From: Bagarius yarrelli
Lineage: Eukaryota; Chordata; Actinopteri; Siluriformes; Sisoridae
Direction of reading: 5' to 3'
DNA length: 64,000 nt
NCBI GenBank assembly: GCA_005784505.1
Contig: VCAZ01000001.1
Coordinates: 6,655,597-6,719,596 of the forward strand
A program made the position numbers and the translations under genes. The notes under the pieces are model-generated. The model saw only the letters and a list, made by a program, of their open reading frames with translations. It did not search any database and was not told the DNA's origin. Positions 10,311-21,306 of the stretch are shown piece by piece; the first letter of the stretch is position 1, and each line of letters opens with the position of its first letter.

Positions 10311-13300
10311 CACAGTGAATTTTGAAGTCTTTGTATTGTCTATCTTCTATGGCCACCACATGAAGTGTTGCCTTATCTGGAAACATGAACCCTCCAGGCT
10401 TCTAAAAAAGGTCAGTATCATATCACTTATGTCAACGAGCACTCATCATTCTGTATATATTTTACACAACTGCAATATAAACACGTAATTAAGTTCTTTT
10501 ACACTCTTTTTCCACCTTCTGTGCCCAAAGCACACTCAAACCTGTTATATATGTAGCAAATATTTATGCATGTTTGTAGAAAGTCGACCATCACACCCTT
10601 AAACACTTCATAAATATACCTTTTCAGATGTACTTCACAGTCCTATGCTACTACAATAACCACCATATTTTTTGAGTGTGGCTGTGTTCAGGTAGCTACA
10701 AAAGTGTTAAAGAGGTCAGGCACTGGTGTAAGGAGGCCTGGGCGAGATCATGTTAATAGAGTTTAATGCTGTTAAGGTCACGACTCTGTACAGGACACTC
10801 GAATTCTTCGATATCTTGGCAATCCACACCTTCATTGAGAGACAATAGTGAATAATGAGCCTCGGTTTGCTTAAGTGAAGTGTATTAAGGAGGGCAAACA
10901 GATTTTGAGTGTTTTATACTGCTCTGTGACACAGCAGATGGCTGTCGATTGGTTTCACATCCCATTATCCTCACAGTTGTGAGCTGCTGTTTGATAGGGA
11001 GGAGCTGGATGATAGGTATGGAAGTGACAGTGGCAAAATTGCATAGAAATATGAAGACAGAAATATTAAGGACATTGCACCTCCTGTACACAACGAGAAA
11101 ATTTTATCTAAATATGCAAAAATGTTCCATACCTGCTAGTCGTATAAATCTGATCGAACTATAAAAAGAATTATTAGACTGATTATTACACTGTATGTAA
11201 ACATATTTACTAACCAGCCATTTGTCCCTGGCGTAAATGACCGTCTTTAGCATGGACTCATAAAAAAGGCAATATCCCATCCATTCAGAGACAATAATAT
11301 CAACCTGATCCACAGGCAGTTCAGTCTCCTCCACTTTCCCTTTAAAAATGGTAATAACTGCAAGACATGTACAGACAAAAAGACACACACATACAAGTGC
11401 ACACAATGTAAAGATCTATATAAAGTTTAGTTGACATTGTTGTCCATTTACAGCATCAGACACTATCCAAAATATACAACTGAGCAGATGTGGTTTAAGG
11501 GCCTCACCAAAGGGCCCAGCTGCAGCAGCTTAATGGTTCTTAAAATACTACCTTAAGCACTGAGCAACGACTAATTAAATAGACTTTGCCTTAATAAATA
11601 AATAAAAAAGTAAAAATTCAGAGCTGCAGTAAACAATTGCACATAAAGTTTATTCTTCAAATCTAATCTCCTTATTTTAAGTTCAGGGTGAGCTTTTTAA
11701 TAGACTCTTTGTTCTAGCAGGCAAAATGCCATTTCAAGTTACTAATTACGAAAAAAGGAAGGTCCTGGGAGAGATCTGTGTGTGTGTGTGTGTGTGTGTG
11801 TGAGACTATTCCTCTCCTGTTGACTCAGGCTTTATCCGCCACTGTATTAATCAGAACGGTTGAGCACTGATTTAAACAACGTTGTCACACCACAGGATGT
11901 GAGTGAGGAAGTAACTACTTTGTTCCTGTATAATAAAACGCTGTTTGCTAATTGCAACCATGTCACCCTTTCCTCTCGCTGAGCTTAAAACATAAACTCT
12001 GTGCCCTTACAGAAAACAGAGACATTTCAGCTAAGAGATACACAATAAGCAGGAGATTAAAGAGATCATACTGAAATGATAAATTTTATAACCTCTGGAA
12101 TTACTGGTGCAATGAAGTTCTCTAACTTTAGATTGTGACCTTTACATGTCTTGTATCTATTTTAGACAAAAGCAGAATTAAACATTTCATAAATTGCCCT
12201 TTGCAATTAAATCTATAAATATGGAGGCCCAACAGTGGCAACTTGGTGGTACTGGCAATCAAATCTCCGGTCTTCCAATTAGCAGTCCAACGCCTTAACC
12301 ACTGTGCTACAATTTCTGCCTTACAGCGGTGAAATTAAATGTGCAAACAATTGTGTGTTTTCTTTTGGCTCCTCCAATTATTATTAGGCTGGGTTATTAT
12401 TTGGCTGTACACTAAAGCGGGACAAATGTGATGTTTGTGCCAGTTCATGTGGGTGGAATCCGTTGTGTTAATTTGAGACAAACTGTAAAAACGGTAAAAG
12501 TTACATGATAAAAAACATGTCAAGCTTGGAGTTTAATTGGAGTCCTTGTGTACATCTTAATGCATTTTTTTACCATTACTGGATATATAACATTTGTGAG
12601 TTTTTTCGACAAATACATTACAATATATAATTATATAATTATAATTATATACTAATTTAGAAAATATTCGCTTTTACCATGGTCCAGGTGATTGGATTTG
12701 ATGATTTTCTCGGAGTACTCTGATATACTTGAGCATTCGATCTGCAAAAAGACATAAATTTAAATAGACATGGACAAAAGACATTTAACAAACAGAAAAC
12801 AGGATTTGAAGTGTTCCAAAAACATGAAAATGTTCTTAGAACGTTTTATCTAAACACTTTGAAAACATTCATCGAGTACATATAAGGTCATTTTCTTTCT
12901 CAACATCACATGAAGGTATATTAACTGTTAATAACTGCTATGAACATTGCATAAACATTATTTTAAGTTTGGTCTTAGCTTTAAGACTAAAGACAACATT
13001 TAAAGAATGTTAGCAAACGTTGTGGAAATGTTCCTTGTTAGCTGGGTAAATAATAACATCCTATGTTTTTATAATTATTTCTTTACCTCAGTCATTTCCA
13101 GTTCCCACACACTGTTTTTCTGCTTTTACTATTATACAATGGCAACCTGGAAGTTTGAGCTATAACACAAGCTTCCTTTACCCAAATGTCTGTTTATGTC
13201 ATGCCTATGATTCATGTTGAACTCTGCTCCCAGTGAGCATGTATTATTATATAACACCAAAAAAAAAACAAAAGCACTTCATACTTCAGACTAGTTTATT

Positions 13301-16300
13301 TTTAGACCTTCAACTGGTGGAATTTTGTCAGTGGGCCACTTCCAATCTCACCCCCTTATAACTACAAACCTTTTATTTTATATACTGCATACAGCTACAT
13401 ATCATACATAGTTATAAATATGCTGTAAAGCCGAGGAACAGAAAAGCTCTCTCTCCCACTCACTCTCACACTCTTGTGTGCATATTTCTCTAGCACAGTG
13501 TGGACATTTTAAAAAAAAAATTCTATTCTTACCCCGTAGACGTGTTTGGCTCCTGCTTTAGCAGCAAACATGGAGAGGATTCCCGTTCCACTGCCCACAT
13601 CTAGAACAATCTTATCTTTAAAAATGTGTTTATTGTGGTACATGGCGTTCCTGTAGGTCAGTGTTCTCACCTCATCCTTTAACATCTCCTGTAAAGAAAA
13701 AATTTTATCTGCATTAAAATGATTGTAAATACTACACAATGAAATATACACACACAACATTACTTTATGTACATATTTATCTTACAGTTTGCTTATATTT
13801 TTTATTATAATAGCACATCCTAAAATAGCACAAATCAATGCTTTGGTTCCAGAAACACACGTTAAACTGAAAGAGGCAATTTATATAATAATAGTAGATA
13901 TGTAGCACAACATGCACTTTATCCGTTCTATTTTTTTATCCATTATTATCCTATAGGGATTAACAGATACACATCTCTCTTTTCTCTTTCTTTCTACTCC
14001 CCGTCCTGCTTTATTTTCGATATCAGAAATAGCTCCTTTATCTGCAGATAGCCCAACATGACCCAAAAAAATCTACATGTACCAGTCCTACCCTGCATCA
14101 TGAACATTTCTCTAAATAAACGCTTTAAAAAATGTTCAACATTTTTTTAGGTGAGCAGAATTAAATCATGTATATTTAAATGGTATAACAGATCAGTAAA
14201 TAAATTAAAGCACTACATAATTTGACATTTAAAGGTTGGAAAATGATCTATATGTCCAAAGATTTGTGGATACCTTACCAAGACTTGCATATCTCTATTT
14301 TGAGCAAACTTTGGAGAAAAAGTTGAAAGCGTGCAATTATCTCGGATGTTTTTATATGCTATGACATTAAGATTTTGTTTTTTCTGGAAGAAAGAGGCAA
14401 ACACACTGCTACAGAATGACATGTACCTGTGCACAAAGCTGTTTTTTTTAGCACATGGTTTGTTCTGGTTGGAGCAAAAGAATTAAGTGTTCTGCAGAGA
14501 GCCCTGACTCTGACTCAACCCAAGTAAACACCTTCGGTATGTACTGGAGCATCGACTGCACCCCCAACCTCCTCATCCAACATCAGTGTTTCACTAATCA
14601 TTCTGTGGTTAAATAAGCAATTTCTCACAGTGGAAAGCTTTTCCAACAGTGTGAAGGTTATTAAGACGTAAGGACTAATTAGTATGTTCAAAATGTGTAT
14701 GGGTTTAATGGTCAAGTGTCTGAAAACAATAATATCACAAAAGTATTATACATTTTTAAAAAATAAGATTTTTAATGTGCATGTAGATATTAAGGTTTGG
14801 TATAAAAATGTCAGCAGAAAGCACTTTTAAATTTTTACTATTGGAAAACCTCATTCAGGTTATTTAACTATTTATCATATTGAAACGGGAGTCTTTGATA
14901 TAAAATAATACTGAAAACAATACTTTAGAACCCAATCTAACAGAGGAAACTATTAATAGCTTCTGCGATTCCTTAAAGATGGAAATGCTAAAAAGCCTTT
15001 GAATGTACAATGGAAACATGCAGCACAGTTTATCAAATAAAAGGGCAAGACCTTTACATAAAAATACAATTTTCTAGAATATTTTTTCACAGCTACTACT
15101 GAATCTATGTAACACCAGTAAAATGCAAATACCGTTCAACTATACAAGGAACCCTTTTATTTCCTTTCTTTTCCAGACAAATAAGATGACAATTATGTCA
15201 GCGCTTCATAAATTTCTGTACCTCATGAATACCAAAGTGGGCGTATGAGTCGAAATAGTAGTCTCGTGAGGTCATTTCCTCCGGATTAAGGAGTTTGGCC
15301 ATTTTTCCACGTCCAGGGCAGGTGGAAAGCGCTGAGACGTGAGGAGTGTGAGGGGGAAGAGATACATGATGGACTGACGTCATGGGTTTGGGCACAGGGG
15401 GAGGCTGGGAAGAGGGAGGATTGCCAGTGCTCTGCTGCCGCTGCTGCTTCTGCTGGCAAATTGACATAAATAAAGAACATTTATACTTAATTTAAACATG
15501 TGACATCATGACATATAGACCTCCAGACTGGTATAAAAGTTGAAACTAATTTTACATGGTTTAAAGGTTTGAAAAATCATGCAGTGGTAGATAGTATTAC
15601 TAACGCATAAGATTAGTTCAAGTCTGACCTCCCTTTACCATCTTTCTAGAGTTTTTCATTTTTTCTTCTAGCCCATGTGGTTGTTCTTTGAGTTCCATGG
15701 GTTCCTCCTAACTTCCAAAAAACATGCCTTATGTCTGTTATGACCACATCACACTCACTTTTCCAAGCTAGTTCCAACTACAGCATCGATTGGTGAGCAA
15801 TTTGAATGTAGTATTTCCCTAGAGCAGCAAAGGGGCAGTGAGGTTTATATTGTGACCCCAATGCTTAATGGTCCTTGGTTTGACCCTGAGCTGTGTTCGC
15901 TTTTTCCATGTCAATCAAGCTTTTTTTTGCCATCCATGCCAAAATTATGCCATCTTGAGGATTATGTATGACTAGGATAAAAACGGTTACTAAAGAAAAA
16001 AATGTAATCTTTTACACACAGGGTGCAGAAAGTGCAACTATAGAGATGAGCCGTGGGGATTTTTCTGTGCAGTACACCAGCGGCTACTTCACTGCAGCAC
16101 CAAGGACAGCGCTCACGCTACCGAAGGCTGTTCTCCACGAAGCGGCTTTTTTTTATCACCGTCATTGATAACAAACGAAAAACAAAAAAACGAAGATTTG
16201 TCCGGTTTCGTAGAGTTTTTTTTTATTTATAGCACGCGAAATGCGGCGTCTACTGAGACTTATAGTCAGGTGTCCTTTTGACCGCTTATAAGCTTAGACC

Positions 16301-16659
16301 ATTTGTACCTTATAGCTGCATATTCTGTTCTTTGATAGATTTTTTTTTTTTTTGGCAAATTTGCAATTTAATAGCCTATTTATCATAAAGGCATGCTGGA
16401 TTTATTGCTGTGATCTCCGGTTCATGGATGCTGCATGCAACCTTGCACGATTCCCGCTTTCCAAAATTTCTATTTAAAATCGGCGCTTTGACGTTTTGAA
16501 CGCAACCAAATGTGCAACCAACTTGCAAAAGACCATTTCTTACGTTATGTTATATTCCATCCTGTTATGTAAATCCGAGCTTTAACTCACCTCCGAGCTC
16601 TCAGCCTCCGCCATCTTTCTGCGCAGAAGCAGGCACCGTGATGAGTGCCTCAGTCCCAT
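4992..16659 (-). CDS. prmt8: PRMT8, membrane-tethered protein arginine N-methyltransferase
   Basis: Ten coding exons (listed separately) give 1224 bases, 407 residues plus TAG; human PRMT8, from memory, is about 394. The product transfers methyl groups from S-adenosylmethionine to arginine (type I, asymmetric dimethylation) at the plasma membrane, mainly in neurons. The start MGLRHSSRCLLLRRK carries the Gly2 myristoylation leader that separates PRMT8 from PRMT1. A proline-rich SH3-ligand-like segment (PPSSQPPPVPKP) follows at about residues 36-47. YFDSY is at 89-93, SAM motif I VLDVGSGTG at 128-136, the double-E loop SEWMGYCLFYESML at 197-210 (E198, E207), and THW at 346-348; the protein ends HDYKMR. 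All splice borders are GT/AG and phases close. No frame damage is seen, so the gene looks functional. Whether it is the a or b teleost copy is not decidable here. Confidence 0.96.
5190..5682 (+). mobile_element. RTE-type LINE 3' fragment in prmt8 intron 9
   Basis: The open segment 5264-5566 reads MMYGLETVALRKRQ, KMLRFSLGVRRLDRI and ARLRWSGHVQGRDSEYVSRR, the C-terminal part of an RTE/BovB-like reverse-transcriptase ORF. It ends in the tail cactgtggcgacccctaa followed by an A-rich run. It is 5'-truncated, inactive and antisense to prmt8. Confidence 0.8.
5755..6240. mobile_element. Possible MITE with GGGTTA-rich ends
   Basis: gttgggttataatgacccag at the left and ttaacccaactgtttgcaaa at the right are loosely inverted. 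Ends and target duplication could not be fixed. Confidence 0.3.
6598..6719 (-). CDS. prmt8: prmt8 exon 9, THW loop
   Basis: Encodes PDAPSTHWKQTVFYLEDYL, TVRRGEEILGSIAVKP and NEKNE. THW is the conserved substrate-binding loop of PRMT1/8. The residue before it is Ser, where vertebrate PRMT8, from memory, has Tyr. The donor is gtaagt. Confidence 0.95.
6853..7003 (-). CDS. prmt8: prmt8 exon 8, beta-barrel
   Basis: Encodes EVDIYTVRMEDLTFTSAFC, QIQRNDYIHGLVTYFNIEF and TKCHKKTGFST plus one base of a split Ala codon. This is the barrel and dimer-facing part of the PRMT fold. Confidence 0.96.
8088..8502. mobile_element. Tc1-related MITE in prmt8 intron 7
   Basis: The left end TACACTATATTGCCAAAAGT is matched inverted by TACACTACATTAGCAAAAGT at the right, both followed by a further matching stretch with ACCATCAGA; TA is at both borders. 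It has no ORF of its own. Relatives are at 10664-10845, 14250-14745, 43050-43150, 47270-47590 and 63545-63605. Confidence 0.75.
8732..8847 (-). CDS. prmt8: prmt8 exon 7
   Basis: Completes the split Trp and reads WENVYGFDMTCIR, then MMEPLVDIVDPKQ and CLIK, in phase 0 before gtagga. The acceptor, ctataag, has a weak pyrimidine tract, but the protein continuity fixes it. Confidence 0.95.
9198..9360 (+). mobile_element. tRNA-headed SINE
   Basis: gggaagtggtagcacagtgg head, gggtttgattcccagcacca B-box region, and a diverged tail ending near ctgccaaatgct. It is followed directly by an inverted second head. Confidence 0.75.
9361..9438 (-). mobile_element. SINE head, inverted against the preceding copy
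   Basis: ggtggtgctaggaatggaac followed by agcagtccaataccttaacc is the minus-strand SINE head. With 9198-9360 it forms an inverted pair. Confidence 0.7.
10274..10308. repeat. (GT)n microsatellite beside the prmt8 exon 6 donor
   Basis: About 17 GT units end five bases from the splice donor; on the gene strand GTGAGT is followed by a CA run. Confidence 0.9.
10314..10401 (-). CDS. prmt8: prmt8 exon 6
   Basis: Encodes KPGGFMFPDKATLHVVAIED then RQYKDFKIH plus one base of a Trp codon. The donor GTGAGT runs straight into a (CA)n tract on the gene strand (the (GT)n repeat at 10274-10308 on the plus strand). Confidence 0.95.
10664..10845 (+). mobile_element. Tc1-related MITE fragment
   Basis: gagtgtggctgtg, aggtcaggcactggtg and caggacactcgaattcttc match the internal part of the widespread ACACTATATTGCC element family; both ends are lost. 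Confidence 0.6.
11215..11357 (-). CDS. prmt8: prmt8 exon 5, double-E catalytic loop
   Basis: Encodes ITIFKGKVEETELPVDQVD then SEWMGYCLFYESML and ARDKWL. E198 and E207 of the double-E loop position the substrate guanidinium. The donor is gttagt, slightly off consensus. Confidence 0.96.
12225..12320 (-). mobile_element. SINE head fragment in prmt8 intron 4
   Basis: ggcaacttggtggtactgg and agcagtccaacgccttaacc on the plus strand are the inverted tRNA-like head. Confidence 0.7.
12678..12741 (-). CDS. prmt8: prmt8 exon 4
   Basis: Encodes IECSSISEYSEKIIKSNHLD and one more residue, with the acidic residue of motif post-I that contacts the SAM ribose. It ends with one base of a split Val codon before gtaaaa. 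At 64 bases it is too short to show as a long ORF. Confidence 0.95.
13533..13688 (-). CDS. prmt8: prmt8 exon 3, SAM-binding motif I
   Basis: Encodes residues 101-152, EMLKDEVRTLTYRN to GAKHVYG, including VLDVGSGTG. Both borders are phase 0, with acceptor ttacag and donor gtaaga. Confidence 0.96.
14250..14745. mobile_element. Degenerate Tc1-related MITE in prmt8 intron 2
   Basis: Left atgtccaaagatttgtggat and right ggtcaagtgtctgaaaac resemble the two ends of the 8088-8502 element, and the internal gcatcgactgcaccccc is shared. Confidence 0.6.
15222..15452 (-). CDS. prmt8: prmt8 exon 2, Q-rich/P-rich linker and start of catalytic core
   Basis: Encodes residues 24-100: a Gln-rich stretch, a proline-rich segment, SVHHVSLP, CPGRGKMAKLLNPEEMTSRD, then YYFDSYAHFGIHE. 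The acceptor is a tandem ccag/cag (NAGNAG) site, so one Gln may be optional. It ends in phase 0 before gtacag. Confidence 0.95.
16591..16659 (-). CDS. prmt8: prmt8 exon 1, myristoylation leader
   Basis: Encodes residues 1-23, MGLRHSSRCLLLRRK then MAEAESSE, and ends in phase 0 before gtgagt. Met1 has C at -3 and G at +4; Met16 has the better context, A at -3 and G at +4. Confidence 0.93.
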
Positions 16660-19254
16660 ATGAGCCAACGGGATTCCGACGAACTCGAAAAGCACGAAAA
16701 TTCTTACTATATGTTTTTCTAGTGAAATATTTAGTGCAATATTCGTCTTTTTGCAGAACAAAAGTATAAAAGCGTAGATTTATTTTTTTTACAAGCTCTT
16801 AAAAAATACTTCTACATCAAGAATATGATTTTAAGATTGTCATAAGAACTTTGGAAACATTTCGTTTTAACGTCGAGACGCGACTTGAAACAAGAAATAA
16901 GAAACAAGAAGTTCTGGAGTCCATCCTGCAAAGTTAGAGAAACAATTCTAAAAAGCGACACTTAGGAAAACCAGTTGATCCTGTAAAAAAAAAAAAAGCC
17001 TCAGCATCCTGTGTGTCTGGCACTTGGTTACGAGATGAACACATCATTTATATACCACTCGTCCTATTGGTCTTGTTTTATAATAAAATTTAACGTTGTA
17101 GCTTAGCTCGGTGGTAGAACCTTGCTTTTCTATCCAGATTTTACTAAAAGTTTAACCCCGAATTAGAGAAGTTGCCTCGATGTTGCGCAGGATCCGGAGC
17201 AGGTTATAGCAGATGAATTGCATAGAGATGATCCCGAAACTAAATAGGTGCCTCCTACACGCGCAATGGCACCTCCACCTGCCCACACATCTTACACACT
17301 GACTGAACACACCGAGCGCATTTTCTTAGTTAAATAAACCGAGGATATTTTTATTTCGCCTATTTTGAGCAACAGCTTTCGGATCTGGTGCGAAAACTGG
17401 GCATTTATGCGCCTAATACGGATGTGAAGAATGCACTCCAAATGACACGGGTGTTTTAATGAAAAAAAAGTCCGTGCTAAAAATGCAACATGTTACATTG
17501 AATAAAAACAAATAATTCCTGGCGCACATTTCTATATTCATCCTCGCTTGTGTATCTGATGATATGGGCGTGGCCTTGACATACATTTAGATGTACAGGT
17601 CTATTAGTACATCATGTACAACTTAGGAGCTTTTATTTTCCTGCCCGATGAGTCAAAATCAAACGTTTTGTTCCTAACCCTAAACATTGCAGTGGGAATA
17701 CTTGAAAGAAATGATTAATATGACATTATACAAGGTCTGATCAGCATCAAATTGGAAGCTATCCACCTCTCATGTATTTTCTGTATGTTAATCCTACAGA
17801 GTTGAATGATGCCTTATATCAGAGGACAAAGGACAAAAGAAGGGGGACGCCGTGGATGGGGTTTCAACCCCTTGCACACAACACATAACTGCACTTATTA
17901 TGATACCTACTAAGTAGTCTACAACAAACTACAACTATCTTTGAACTGGGAAAGCAAGCTCCCACACCTTTCCACCCCACCTCAAATAGGTAGGGCAAAC
18001 AGGCTCACACAACTGAAACACACCCCCAGATAAGCTTACTTAGTTTTAAACTGTTTAAAGGTGTTTTACTGGGACTATTATGTCTGTTCATTTCAGTAAA
18101 AATAAGCAAACAGCAGTTAATGAATATTATCTCAAAAACGACTAAAAATTTGACAAATGTACCCATATATATGAATTCAAAATTCCGCACATGCTTTTAT
18201 GATTCTAGAATATAGGTGAATATGTAAAAGTAAATTAATAATGATTCTTGTAGCCGCGAAAATAGCCTTATGTTTTTTTTCTTTAACATCTGATAATATA
18301 ATAGTAAAACAGTAAACCTAAAGGTAGGTTTTATACTCATGGTTACCACTTCAGTTACAAGAAATGGTACGTATGTGGTACCTTTTTCTGAGGTTGCATG
18401 TAATAATAGTAAATTTATAATGCAAAAATCAACTACAAAAAAATATAACCATTTAAAAACACTTTTGACCTTTTTTAGCATGTGCGTTAAACCACACTAA
18501 ATTGCTCCTTTAAAAGTCTGGTGGAAGACTGGCAGACATAAAGCACCTTGGAGAAACTCAACAGCAGTCCAAATTATGAAAAGGAATAATCGATAAGAAA
18601 CAAAGCAGGAAAGCTGAGAGGATCTTTTGAAATATGAAACTTCATGAAATTTACTATAGCATCTATAAATGCTATATATATAAATTTCTTTATATGAAAC
18701 TAGGAACAGTTAGACAGAAATTCTCAAACCTTATAATGAAACTTAAACAACACTTACACTCCTATTGCTACTGTTAAAAAACTAGTGTTGGACCCCTGAG
18801 CAAGGCCCTTAACCCCCAATTGCTCAGCTGTATAACAAGGAATATTGTAAGTCGCTCTGGATAAGAGCGTCTGACAAATGCTGTAAATGTAAATATTCCC
18901 TTAATACCTTATATTGTCAGCCTGCTACTTTGACACACAAATTTTTTTAAGCGTGTTTAACAATTATTTTGTACAATGTCTTTGGTATAATTGGTAAATG
19001 CTTCACTTTTATTTAAGACTGCAAAAAAAACTGCAGTTGCTAAAGCCCTCCTACAAAATGTAATCTGCATAACATCATTACATCATTGAATATATTGATC
19101 ACACCATCTTTCTTTTATTGGCTAGATCATTAAAAAGGTTGTTTTTAATCAGCTGAACAAATACTTAAACTCAAAAGGACACTTTTCATGAAGATAATAA
19201 ATAATTATCTAAATTATGATTCTGGGAAAATATCAGCGCTGAAACAGATCTCAG
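16660..19254. other. Upstream region of prmt8
   Basis: Holds the prmt8 5' UTR and promoter, not resolvable by eye, and a SINE tail at 18787-18892. CpG dinucleotides are denser near 16.2-16.7 and 17.2-17.45 kb than in the surrounding AT-rich DNA. No other gene was recognised. Confidence 0.5.
18787..18892 (+). mobile_element. SINE 3' half
   Basis: ggacccctgagcaaggccc and gtaagtcgctctggataag, without the head. Confidence 0.75.
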
Positions 19255-20135
19255 TACTGCGTTTGAAACTGTTGATCATGACACACTTCTAGAGAAACCG
19301 GAAAACTGGGTCGGGTTTTCTGGGATCCTCAAATGGTTTAAGTTATACTTAGAAAGGAGAGGTTATTATGTGAGTATCTCTCTCTATTGCCTATCAAAGC
19401 ATTGCAGATGATACCCAGGTTTGCCTATCCTTATCACCAAATAACATAAGTCTTCTGTAAATGCATTGATGAAATTAACAGTTTGATGTGCCAAAACTTT
19501 CTTCAGTTTAATAAGGAGAAAACTGTCAAAGTCATTGCATCTGGAAACAACGGCAAAGTGCTCAAGGTGAATGCATACCTTGATTCTAGGGATCAAACAA
19601 CTAAAAATCAAGTCAGAAATCTTGGTAGGATTCCTAAGTTAGACCTTAGTTTCAGTAGTCATGTCGAGGCAATAACTAAATCTAAACTAAAACTAATATT
19701 ACGGAAACATTGCTAGAATTAAGGGTTTTGTTTCCAGTCAGGACCAGGAGACTCTTCTTTCCAAGAAGACCGTTAGACAGCTGCAGCTCATACAGAACAG
19801 GATTTTGACTGGAACGTAAAAATCGTAACATATTCCGCCATTTCTCAGGTCCTTACACTGGCTACCAATTACATTTAGAATTGATTTGAAAGTGCTGTTA
19901 CTTGTTTATAAATTAGTCAATGTTCTGGGACCTAAACTCATTGCAGATATGATCACTGGATTTAAACCAAACAGATCACTCAGATCAGTGAGATTAAAGT
20001 TAAACATATTAAGGGGGTAACATGAAAAAAGTGGAATCTGATTTTAGCTATTACACAGTACACAGCCTGTAGTTGGAACCATCCGGGGAAGCCAATCAGA
20101 TAATCAGATGTGCAATCAGTAGCCATGTTTAAATC
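19255..20135 (+). mobile_element. L2/CR1-type LINE remnant
   Basis: Broken frames read VDHDTLLEKLENWVG-like, then IADDTQVCLS (the ADD catalytic box), NFLQFNKEKT, VRNLGRIPKLDLSFSSHVEA and ITKSKLKL. This is the thumb-side half of a CR1/L2-superfamily reverse transcriptase, with stops and deletions. It is dead; the exact clade (L2 or Rex1) is uncertain. Confidence 0.7.
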
Positions 20136-20152
20136 TCAACAGTAAAAACAGA

Positions 20153-20216
<64 letters not shown>
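20153..20216. repeat. (AT)n microsatellite
   Basis: About 32 TA units directly follow the LINE remnant. Confidence 0.9.
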
Positions 20217-20220
<4 letters not shown>

Positions 20221-20405
20221 TGAGATGGGAAAAGCTATATATATATTAGAGGGAAAAAGCTTCAGCGAGGTCCCTATATATATATATATAGCGGGTATTC
20301 CCCTTCCCCGATTTTCCCAAAATATATAATATATATATATATTATATATAGATGGCCACTGATTTGGCACATCTGATTGGCTCTTCTGGATGCTATATAT
20401 ATATA

Positions 20406-21306
20406 TAGGAGGATGTTGCAGGCAGCAGAAACGTTCTCCAGGAGGATGTTGCAGGCAGCAGAACGTTCTCCAGGAGGATGTGCGGCGTCTCCAGACTCTG
20501 TCACGTGTGTCACATGTGCTCAGTGTGAACCTGCTTTCATCTGTGAAGAGCACAGGGCTCCAGTGGCGAATTTGCCAATCTTGGTGTTTTCTCTGGCAAA
20601 TGCCAAACGTCCTGCAAGGTGTTGGGCTGTAAGCACAACCCCCACCTGTGGACGTCGGGCCCTCATACCACCCTCATGGAGTCTGTTTCTGACCGTTTTG
20701 AGCCGTTTGAGCAGACACACATGCACATTTGTGGCCTGCTGGAGGTCATTTTCCAGGGCTCTGGCAGTGCTCCTCCTGTTCCTCCTTCCACAAAGGCGCA
20801 GGACCGCTACCTGCTGCTGGGTTGTTGCCCTCCTATGGCCTCCTCCACGTCTCCTGATGTACTGGCCTGTCTCCTGGTAGCGCCTCCATGCTCTGGACAC
20901 TACGCTGCCAGACACAGCAAACCTTCTTGCCACAGCTCGCATTGATGTGCCATCCTGGATGAGCTGCACTACCTGAGCCACTTGTGTGGGTTGTAGACTC
21001 CGTCTCATGCTACCACTAGAGTGAAAGCACTGCCAGCATTCAAAAGTGACCAAAACATCAGCCAGAAAGCATAGGAACTGAGAAGTGGTCTGTGGTCACC
21101 ACCTGCAGAACCACTCCTTTATTGGGGGTGGTCTTGCTAATTGCCTATAATTTCCACCTGTTGTCTATTCCATTGGCACAACAGCATGTGAAATTGATTG
21201 TCAATCAGTGTTGCTTCCTAAGTGGGCAGTTTGATTTCACAGAAGTGAGATTGACTTGGAGTTACATTGTGTTGTTTAAGTGTTCCCTTTATTTTTTTGA
21301 GCAGTA
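20406..21306 (-). mobile_element. Tc1-like transposon, truncated and frameshifted
   Basis: The minus strand from 21053 reads LQPTQVAQVVQLIQDGTSMR and VARRFAVSGSVVSRAWRRY, the paired-like helix-turn-helix DNA-binding half. After a frame change near 20585 it continues LFTDESRFTLSTCD, around an aspartate of the DDE catalytic triad. The rest is lost: a 33-bp segment (gaacgttctgctgcctgcaa on minus) is duplicated and then runs into AT repeats. The 3' terminal repeat and TA survive near 21240-21306. It is inactive. Confidence 0.8.
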
